DNA of 20,677 bases, taken from positions 1-20,677 of the forward strand of contig JAGDMX010000008.1 of the NCBI GenBank assembly GCA_017860725.1, read 5' to 3'. The notes beneath the pieces were generated by a model. It was not told the DNA's origin. It did no database searches and was given only the letters and a program-made list of their open reading frames with translations. Positions 14,667 through 20,677 of the stretch are shown here, piece after piece. Position 1 is the stretch's first letter. Each line of letters begins with the position of its first letter. The DNA comes from Chloroflexota bacterium. GTDB lineage: Bacteria; Chloroflexota; Anaerolineae; Anaerolineales; UBA4823. Made by a program: the position numbers and the translations under genes.

Positions 14667-15717
14667 TGAGAATGACTCGCTCATGGACCTACCGCATTCG
14701 GTGCTGTGGGTCGGGAGTGAGGGAGGCATGGAGGCAGATCTGGTGATGCGGGCAGAGGTGCCATTTGAAGCAATTCCTGCGGCAGGCGTGCATGGGGTCG
14801 GTTTAACCCGCCTGCCTGGAAATGCCTGGCAGTTGTGGCAAGGCTATCAGGCTTCGCGCCGTATTTTGCGCCGCTTCCAACCGGATGTGATGTTCTTTAC
14901 TGGTGGATTTGTGGCAATTCCTATGGCGTTGGCCGGTCGCAAGATTCCTTCTGTTTTGTATGTTCCGGATATCGAGCCAGGATTGGCATTGAAAACACTT
15001 TCCCGGCTGGCGAGCAAAATCGCGGTCACCGAAGATGATTCGCACGCATACTTCCCTGGACATTCTAATATCCGGCTTACTGGTTATCCTACCCGCCCGG
15101 ACTTGCAGTACTGGAGCCGGGAATCCGCCCAAGAATTTTTTGGATTGGATGCAAAGCTGCCTACACTGTTAGTTTACGGAGGTAGCAAAGGGGCGCGTTC
15201 CATCAACCGGGCATTGCTGGTCCATCTTCCCGCACTGCTAGAAGAAATGCAGGTCATTCATCTCAGCGGGCAGTTGGATTGGCAGGAAGTTGAAGCCGCT
15301 CGCGGCCAGCTTACCGCAGAACATGCTTTACGCTACCGGGCTTACCCTTATCTCCACAAAGAAATGGGTGCGGCTTTAAATTCGGCCGATCTGGTACTAT
15401 CGCGAGCGGGAGCATCTTCCTTAGGAGAGTTCCCGATGCTTGGGCTTCCAGCCATCCTGGTGCCTTATCCGTATGCCTGGCGCTACCAGTATGTCAACGC
15501 CCAGTTCCTGGTGCGGCACGAAGCCGCAGTTATGATAAAAGACGAGAACCTGCCTGAACAACTCCTGCCTACAGTATTTGGTCTGATGCGCGATCCGGCG
15601 CGACGCCAGCGGATGCAGCAATCGATGCACTCCCTGGCTCGTCCGCAGGCAGCTATCCAAATTGCCGAATTGCTTCTGGAGCTGACTACGGCCCGAGAAA
15701 AGGGAAGTGAAGCATGA
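14587..15717 (+). CDS. murG: UDP-GlcNAc:lipid I GlcNAc transferase (MurG)
   Basis: MurG adds GlcNAc to lipid I to give lipid II at the inner membrane face. The 376-residue GT28 protein begins MRLLICAGGTGGGVYPAL, then shows FTGGFVAIPMALAG, LLVYGGSKGARSIN (about 194-207), SRAGASSLGEFPMLGLPAIL (from about 271), and PYPYAWRYQYVNA. The usual first glycine loop is GGTGGH; here the His is Gly13. The GTG start is required because the P-loop starts at residue 8. The start lies inside ftsW, giving an 80-nt overlap in another frame. The stop overlaps the next gene as ATGA. All else looks functional. Confidence 0.95.
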   Translation: MRLLICAGGTGGGVYPALTVLQALISSENDSLMDLPHSVLWVGSEGGMEADLVMRAEVPFEAIPAAGVHGVGLTRLPGNAWQLWQGYQASRRILRRFQPDVMFFTGGFVAIPMALAGRKIPSVLYVPDIEPGLALKTLSRLASKIAVTEDDSHAYFPGHSNIRLTGYPTRPDLQYWSRESAQEFFGLDAKLPTLLVYGGSKGARSINRALLVHLPALLEEMQVIHLSGQLDWQEVEAARGQLTAEHALRYRAYPYLHKEMGAALNSADLVLSRAGASSLGEFPMLGLPAILVPYPYAWRYQYVNAQFLVRHEAAVMIKDENLPEQLLPTVFGLMRDPARRQRMQQSMHSLARPQAAIQIAELLLELTTAREKGSEA

Positions 15718-16253
15718 TCACCTTGTTCTGTGCCTTTTTCCTTTTTATGCTGTTGTTTGCTGTAGTAGGTGCATTGCGTGGCCCTGCGAAAGAAGTGCTG
15801 GTTAGCTTCAGTGTTTTGGTTGCCATTGCATTTATTGTCTTGGTGGAGGATTTGCTGCCGTTGACGGTGAATCTATTCCAAGATGGCTCGATGACCCAGT
15901 ACTGGTTCCGCACGTTGACAGTTTTGTTATTAGTATTATTTGGTTACGTAACGCCGAAAATTTCTTCTCTTTCCAAAGTCGCTGGGCGCCAACTCCAAAT
16001 CTCGGATTATATATTAGGTTTCTTCCTGGGCGCCATCAATGGCTATCTGGTTGTGGGAACCCTATGGTACTACATGGATGCTGCTGGATATCCTTTCTCC
16101 CCATACATAACCGCTCCACTCCAGACAGTCGATGGTGGTGGTCAGTACGCTCTACAACTGATTGCCCTGCTCCCTCCCGCTATTCTATACGGATACCGGG
16201 TTCTGGCGGCGGTAGTGATCGCCTTTGTGTTTGTCATTATTGTAATGATCTAA
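15714..16253 (+). CDS. CvpA-like multispan membrane protein within the dcw cluster
   Basis: This 179-residue protein has four or five hydrophobic segments, near residues 3-20, 27-46, 64-82, 96-120 and 150-178. A GALRGPAKEVL turn after the first span and ILGFFLGAINGYLVVG in the fourth resemble the CvpA family, whose members are linked to colicin V production, envelope stress or septation. The match is by pattern only, so confidence in the family is moderate. It overlaps the murG stop as ATGA and has AGGG 9 nt upstream; murC starts about 15 nt after its stop. A gene of this kind is not part of the standard dcw set, so a role in envelope or lipid II handling is inferred from position alone. Confidence 0.7.
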   Translation: MITLFCAFFLFMLLFAVVGALRGPAKEVLVSFSVLVAIAFIVLVEDLLPLTVNLFQDGSMTQYWFRTLTVLLLVLFGYVTPKISSLSKVAGRQLQISDYILGFFLGAINGYLVVGTLWYYMDAAGYPFSPYITAPLQTVDGGGQYALQLIALLPPAILYGYRVLAAVVIAFVFVIIVMI

Positions 16254-16268
16254 GCCTGTGATTTTGTG

Positions 16269-17678
16269 ATGAGTATTATGAAGGAGATGAAACGAGTTCA
16301 CCTGGTAGGCATCGGAGGCAGCGGTCTTTCAGCTATCGCTGTGGTGCTGCTGGAGCGCGGGGTAAAAGTGAGTGGCTCAGACCGCCAGCTTTCTTCGCTG
16401 GCTCAGCGAGTGCAGGTTGCCGGCGGGCAGGTCTTCGTGGGTCACGATCCGCAAAATGTTACCGGTGCAGACCTGATTGTGATGAGCTCGGCTATACCGG
16501 ATGACAATGTGGAGATCCAGGCAGCTCGAGCTGCAGGCATCCCGGTATATAAGCGTGCCGATTTCCTGGGTGTTTTAACCGCTGATACTCGCACGATTGC
16601 CATCGCCGGAACGCACGGCAAGACCACGACGACTGCCATGATAACTTGGGTCCTAACCTCAGCCGGTTACGATCCCTCCTATATCATAGGCGGAGTATCG
16701 CTCAATCTGGGCAGAAACGCTCATTATGGGGGCGGGCGATTCTTTGTCATCGAAGCAGATGAATATGATTGGATGTTCCTGGGATTAAATCCGGAGATTG
16801 CGGTCGTGACGAATATTGAGCACGATCATCCGGATTGTTTCCCGACACCCGAGGATTTTTACCAGGCATTTACCGCATTTGCCGGGCATATCGCCCCCCA
16901 GGGGGTACTTTTCGCCTGTGGAGATGATGCCGGAGCCTCTCGCTTGTTGGCAGATTTGTTCGACCAACCTTACCAGAAGTTGGCATACGGCATAAATAGT
17001 CGGGATTATCCTTACATAGCCACCGATTTGACCGTGAACTCCTCAGGTGGCTATTCATTCCAGGTAGTCAGGCAAGACTTTCCCGATCGATCCACTGCCT
17101 GCCAATTGCAGGTGCCTGGCATGCACAATGTATTGAATGCCGTAGCAGCTATGGCAGTCGCCGATTACCTGGGAATAGACTGGGGGCAGGCCGCTGCGGG
17201 TCTGGCTGAGTTCCAGGGAACCGGCCGGCGTTTTGAGACCCGCGGTCAAGCTGGTGGAATTACTGTCATTGATGATTACGCTCACCATCCTTCGGAAATC
17301 CGGGCTACCCTAGCGGCGGCTCGCAGCCGGTTCCCTGGGCAGGAGGTGTGGGCGGTCTGGCAGCCGCATACCTATTCGCGCACGCGTTTGATGCAGGATG
17401 AGTTTGCCACCGCCTTTGTGCAGGCGGATCATGTGCTGGTGACGGAGGTTTTTGCTGCCCGCGAACCCGTCCCGCAGGATGGATACTCGGCTCAGCAGGT
17501 TGTTGCACAGATGCATCACCCAGACGCCCGCTTCACTCCCGGTATACAGCAGGCACAGGAGTATCTGCTATCTCACCTCAGCCTTGGAGATGTTGTCCTG
17601 GTGTTGTCCGCAGGAGATGCGGATGCACTGAGCCTTGCTTTACTCGACTCACTAACCGGATCGGCTGAGTTTATGTAG
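16269..17678 (+). CDS. murC: UDP-MurNAc--L-alanine ligase (MurC)
   Basis: MurC attaches L-Ala to UDP-MurNAc using ATP, the first peptide step. The 469-residue protein shows the nucleotide-binding KRVHLVGIGGSGLSAIA, GSDRQLS, the ATP loop IAGTHGKTTTTAMI (about 113-126), EADEYDWMFLGLNP, TNIEHDHPDCFPTPEDF (about 181-197), DYAHHPSEIRATLAAAR (about 336-352) and WQPHTYSRTR, all MurC-specific. The start is ambiguous: GTG 16266, ATG 16269, ATG 16278 and ATG 16287 are in frame. The family normally begins MKRVHLVG (16287), but the only strong AAGGAG touches that ATG, so an earlier start is likely. murB follows after 8 nt. Confidence 0.95.
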   Translation: MSIMKEMKRVHLVGIGGSGLSAIAVVLLERGVKVSGSDRQLSSLAQRVQVAGGQVFVGHDPQNVTGADLIVMSSAIPDDNVEIQAARAAGIPVYKRADFLGVLTADTRTIAIAGTHGKTTTTAMITWVLTSAGYDPSYIIGGVSLNLGRNAHYGGGRFFVIEADEYDWMFLGLNPEIAVVTNIEHDHPDCFPTPEDFYQAFTAFAGHIAPQGVLFACGDDAGASRLLADLFDQPYQKLAYGINSRDYPYIATDLTVNSSGGYSFQVVRQDFPDRSTACQLQVPGMHNVLNAVAAMAVADYLGIDWGQAAAGLAEFQGTGRRFETRGQAGGITVIDDYAHHPSEIRATLAAARSRFPGQEVWAVWQPHTYSRTRLMQDEFATAFVQADHVLVTEVFAAREPVPQDGYSAQQVVAQMHHPDARFTPGIQQAQEYLLSHLSLGDVVLVLSAGDADALSLALLDSLTGSAEFM

Positions 17679-17686
17679 ACTGGTCT

Positions 17687-18721
17687 ATGATGTTGATGAT
17701 GTCCACAACCACGCATAGTTTTGATCTGCAGCCCTTGCAACTCGCCTTTGGCGAGCGGGTGAAACTTGGCGTTTCGCTGAGTCGTTATACCGCGGCGCGT
17801 GTTGGCGGTCCAGCCGACGCATTGATGGAAGCCCGCTCAAGCGAGGATCTGGTCGATTTTTGTTCCTGGCTCTGGCAAACCGAGCTTCCCTTCGTCATCT
17901 TGGGCGGCGGTTCAAACGTGCTGGTCAGCGACCTGGGTATACGTGGCGTGGTGATCTTGAACAAATCTCGCCGGGTGCGGTTTGGCGTGGACGAGAGAGG
18001 TCGAAAATTACCGGTGGATCTAGGAGCTCAGCAACCGCTGTTGGTTTGGGCGGAATCCGGGATGAATTTTGGGGCGCTTGCTCGCCAGGCAGCGCAGCGT
18101 GGACTGGCAGGTCTGGAATGGGCAGTGGGTATTCCAGGCACTGTTGGAGGGGCGGTGGTGGGTAATGCCGGAGCGCATGGCGGTGACATGGCCGGCAACC
18201 TATTAATGGCTGAAATCTTGCATCACCAGGGTTACGGTTCGTCTATGAGTGTCCGGCGAGAGCACTGGCCGGTACAAAAGATGGGATTCGGTTACCGCAC
18301 GAGCGCCCTCAAGCGCCGGGATATAGGCACGGTACCTTTACAAGAGTTCCCATATCAGCCAGGCAGTATTGTACTGGCGGCAGTCCTGCGCCTGGAGCGC
18401 AGCACACCTCAGGCGGTTCAGGCTCGCAGTGACGAGCTGGCGGCTTACCGGCGGCGTACCCAGCCGCTTGGCGCCAGCATGGGATCGATGTTTAAGAATC
18501 CGCCGGGAGATTACGCCGGGCGCTTGATAGAAGCGGCGGGTCTGAAGGGTATTCGCCGTGGGGATGTAGAGATCAGCTCACTACATGCCAATTTTTTTGT
18601 CAATCGCGGTCTTGCCAGTGCAAGAGATATTTATGAGCTGATCCTTATTGCAAAACAGGCGGTTCTAGAGCACTCTGGAGTGACACTGGAGCTGGAAATT
18701 GAATTGCTGGGTGAGTGGTGA
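17687..18721 (+). CDS. murB: UDP-N-acetylenolpyruvoylglucosamine reductase (MurB)
   Basis: MurB is an FAD enzyme that reduces the enolpyruvyl group to make UDP-MurNAc with NADPH. The 344-residue protein shows TAARVGGPADALMEA, LGGGSNVLVSD (about 72-82), AVGIPGTVGGAVVGNAGAHG (from about 146) for FAD binding, YRTSAL, and SMGSMFKNPPGDYAGRLIEA, where the second Ser (about 267) matches the proton-donating Ser229 of E. coli. The C-terminus LELEIELLGEW carries the family's final Glu. Several ATGs lie within five codons (17687, 17690, 17696, 17699), so the exact start is open. It lies 8 nt after murC and 3 nt before ddl. Confidence 0.95.
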   Translation: MMLMMSTTTHSFDLQPLQLAFGERVKLGVSLSRYTAARVGGPADALMEARSSEDLVDFCSWLWQTELPFVILGGGSNVLVSDLGIRGVVILNKSRRVRFGVDERGRKLPVDLGAQQPLLVWAESGMNFGALARQAAQRGLAGLEWAVGIPGTVGGAVVGNAGAHGGDMAGNLLMAEILHHQGYGSSMSVRREHWPVQKMGFGYRTSALKRRDIGTVPLQEFPYQPGSIVLAAVLRLERSTPQAVQARSDELAAYRRRTQPLGASMGSMFKNPPGDYAGRLIEAAGLKGIRRGDVEISSLHANFFVNRGLASARDIYELILIAKQAVLEHSGVTLELEIELLGEW

Positions 18722-18724
18722 TCA

Positions 18725-19861
18725 ATGGCTGAAAGACGTCTGCGAGTAGGTGTACTGATGGGAGGCCGTTCCGGCGAGCATGAAGTCTCGCTCCAATCGG
18801 CACGCTCAGTGCTAGCCAACCTGAACCCTGATAAGTATGAGGTCACCCAGATCGGCATCACCCACGACGGTCTGTGGCTGGTAGGTGAGAATGTGCTGGA
18901 GGCATTGCTGGCAGATGATGTAACGGCATTGCAGGAGGCGGTGCTGTTGCCGGAGCCAACCCGGCAGAGCCTGTACGGGATTGTTGCCCAAGGCGGACAG
19001 CAGGTTTTGAGCGAGTTGACTGGTTTGGATGTCATCTTCCCAGTGCTGCATGGCACCTTCGGAGAGGATGGGACTCTACAAGGATTGCTGGAGTTGGCAG
19101 ACCTGGCCTATGTCGGTGCTGGTGTGCTCGGATCGGCGCTAGGAATGGACAAGGGTGTATTCAAAGATGTCATGCGCGCCAACGGTATCCCGGTGCTGGA
19201 GTCGGTGGTTGCATTGTGCAGTGAGATTGAGCAGGATATGCCGCAGGTGATCCAGCAGGCTGAAAAGCTGGCAGCTTACCCATTGTTTGTGAAGCCAGCA
19301 AATCTTGGTTCTTCGGTCGGCATTACCAAATGTTGGAATCGTTCCGATCTGACGGAAGGATTATTGGAAGCGATGCGTTATGATCGCCGGGTGTTGATCG
19401 AGCGCGGTATCGAAGCTCGCGAGATTGAGGTGAGCGTGATGGGAAATGATGATCCTATGGTCTCGGTGCCGGGAGAAATCTTACCCAGCCGGGAGTTTTA
19501 CTCCTATGAATCAAAATATATCGATGGCACGTCGGGGTTGCTAATCCCGGCGCCTTTGCCGCCGGAGATTATCCAGCGGGTGCAGGAGTACGCTCTAAAA
19601 GCCTATCGTGCCATTGATTGCGCGGGGATGGCTCGAGTGGATTTTCTGCTCGATAAAAATCATCAGGGAAGGGCTGGGGAAGGCCTTTATCTTGGTGAGT
19701 TGAACACCATCCCGGGGTTTACGCAGATCAGTATGTACCCAAAATTATGGGAAGCCAGTGGTTTGTCCTACACAGCACTGTTGGATAAGTTAGTTGAGCT
19801 GGCCGTGTCACGCAAAGCGCAGCGTGACCGGCTGGTAAGGCGTTATCGGAGGGAAGACTGA
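18725..19861 (+). CDS. ddl: D-alanine--D-alanine ligase (Ddl)
   Basis: Ddl joins two D-Ala with ATP to make the dipeptide used by MurF. The 378-residue ATP-grasp enzyme begins MGGRSGEHEVSLQSARSVL with substrate-binding Glu20, followed by VLHGTFGEDGTLQGLLEL, YVGAGVLGSALGMDKGVFK, the ATP-binding PLFVKPANLGSSVGI (about 187-201), FYSYESKYIDG, and metal-binding GELNTIPGFT (about 324-333). The first Tyr of YESKY matches the D-Ala-D-Ala type, with no sign of a D-lactate ligase. murB lies 3 nt upstream and ftsQ starts 1 nt downstream, so it is part of the same transcript. No strong ribosome binding site is seen. Confidence 0.96.
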   Translation: MAERRLRVGVLMGGRSGEHEVSLQSARSVLANLNPDKYEVTQIGITHDGLWLVGENVLEALLADDVTALQEAVLLPEPTRQSLYGIVAQGGQQVLSELTGLDVIFPVLHGTFGEDGTLQGLLELADLAYVGAGVLGSALGMDKGVFKDVMRANGIPVLESVVALCSEIEQDMPQVIQQAEKLAAYPLFVKPANLGSSVGITKCWNRSDLTEGLLEAMRYDRRVLIERGIEAREIEVSVMGNDDPMVSVPGEILPSREFYSYESKYIDGTSGLLIPAPLPPEIIQRVQEYALKAYRAIDCAGMARVDFLLDKNHQGRAGEGLYLGELNTIPGFTQISMYPKLWEASGLSYTALLDKLVELAVSRKAQRDRLVRRYRRED

Positions 19862-19862
19862 T

Positions 19863-20677
19863 ATGGCGCGCATTGTAAGCCCCTTCAATCGCACGAACGA
19901 TCGTCGTCGGCGGCGTAATAAGTTATATGAAAGCAGCACGACCATGCGTTTGGGTGTTGACCTGACAAACCTCACCCGTCAAGATCGACCTCGTACGGGG
20001 CATTCGGTGCATCCATCGCAGCCCGAATTGCGGCGAAAGCGAGCCAAAGTTGGTGCCGTAGCAACTCATCGCGAGGCACCGACCGTGATGGTGCGGAGTG
20101 TATCGACTAGTATGCCGCTGCGCCCCACTCGCTCCCAAAAGAAGGCACGCCGCCGGTACGATATTGCCTTGGGAATGCCGGGGACGGAGGTACGCCTGCC
20201 CGGCCTGCCACAAATTGCCATCGGTTGGCGGTGGTTGTCGGCGGTGTTAGCTGTTATTTTGGGTTTCGTGCTGTACCAGGTCTGGAATGCTTCTGCTTTT
20301 CAGGTCGAACAGATTGAAATTGGTGGGCTCCAGCGGCTGACCAGCACGGAGGTGAACGCTGTTTTGGGCATGGCAGGCAAACCGGTTTTCTCCATAGATA
20401 GCAACCAGATCCAAAATGAGTTAATGCAGGCGTTTCCGGAGTTTTCGTCAGCCTCTGTGCAAATTGGCTTGCCCAACAGTGTCACGATTACAGTAACTGA
20501 GCGTATCCCAGTGTTAGCCTGGATGTTGAATGGCAGTGCGACCCTGGTGGACCAAACAGGAGCTGCTTTCCCGGCGCGCAGCAGCTTGCCCAGCGATTTT
20601 GGGCCGGTTGTGGAGGCCTCGGCTCCGCCTCCAGCATTGTATGTCGAAGAACCCCAGGCAGACTTGCAGGATATTAC
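19863..20677 (+). CDS. ftsQ: cell division protein FtsQ (partial, 3' end beyond window)
   Basis: Starting from ATG 19863, 271 codons run to the edge with no stop. About 117 residues of a basic, low-complexity cytoplasmic tail (RTNDRRRRRNK near the start, QKKARRRYD at 92-100) precede one membrane span at about 118-141 (AIGWRWLSAVLAVILGFVLY). A POTRA domain follows at about 145-215 with FQVEQIEIGGLQRLTSTEV, KPVFSID and VTITVTERIP, then the start of the FtsQ beta domain. FtsQ links FtsL and partners to the divisome on the outer face of the membrane. The tail is much longer than the roughly 25 residues of E. coli. GGAGGG lies 9 nt upstream (within ddl), and the start is 1 nt past the ddl stop. 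Confidence 0.9.
   Translation, partial: MARIVSPFNRTNDRRRRRNKLYESSTTMRLGVDLTNLTRQDRPRTGHSVHPSQPELRRKRAKVGAVATHREAPTVMVRSVSTSMPLRPTRSQKKARRRYDIALGMPGTEVRLPGLPQIAIGWRWLSAVLAVILGFVLYQVWNASAFQVEQIEIGGLQRLTSTEVNAVLGMAGKPVFSIDSNQIQNELMQAFPEFSSASVQIGLPNSVTITVTERIPVLAWMLNGSATLVDQTGAAFPARSSLPSDFGPVVEASAPPPALYVEEPQADLQDI

Noticed and set aside
1..20677. CRISPR array, tRNA/rRNA genes, insertion sequences or prophage
   Set aside because: I looked for regularly spaced repeats, cloverleaf-like sequence and transposase or integrase motifs on both strands and found none that stand up.

Overview
This window holds ordinary chromosomal genes of a bacterium with a peptidoglycan wall, of moderate GC content. It is dominated by a dcw (division and cell wall) cluster that runs off the right edge. 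The gene order, an mraZ-first cluster carrying murB and ddl but no murE, the FtsI and MurG variants, and the RecA-like, Yip1 and YciI neighbours all suggest a Chloroflexota bacterium, probably of the Anaerolineae. This is inferred from recognised protein sequences; no rRNA is present to confirm it. I see no mobile element, tRNA, rRNA or CRISPR array.

Left part (1-5441) is mixed housekeeping. The left edge holds the start of a leftward RecA-family ATPase with a shortened N-terminus and an altered Walker A motif. It is divergent from a full-length malic enzyme fused to a phosphotransacetylase-like domain (maeB). A strong hairpin separates maeB from a small YciI-family protein, which converges with a leftward Yip1-family membrane protein. 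A leftward PLP-dependent class V aminotransferase/cysteine desulfurase-like gene follows and ends in a clear bidirectional intrinsic terminator.

Regulatory region (5442-5673): the aminotransferase gene and the dcw cluster diverge here. On the right there is a sigma-70-type promoter, four 10-bp-spaced TGGRN boxes matching the known MraZ operator, a GC-rich leader hairpin, and then mraZ. A spaced 10-bp AT-rich inverted repeat lies between the two genes.

dcw cluster (5674-20677, all +): mraZ, rsmH, ftsL, ftsI, murF, mraY, murD, ftsW, murG, a CvpA-like membrane protein, murC, murB, ddl, ftsQ (cut by the edge). Many junctions overlap (ATGA or TGATG, plus 34-nt and 80-nt overlaps), so one translationally coupled transcript is likely. 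MurB, MurC, MurD and MurF together with Ddl make UDP-MurNAc-pentapeptide. MraY and MurG turn it into lipid II. FtsW and FtsI polymerise and cross-link septal peptidoglycan, and FtsL and FtsQ scaffold them. The murE step is missing at its usual place between ftsI and murF.

No wholly new system is evident. The points most worth a second look are the divergent RecA paralogue, the missing murE, the His-to-Gly change in the MurG glycine loop, the CvpA-like insertion between murG and murC, the long basic cytoplasmic tail of FtsQ, and the detailed mraZ control region.
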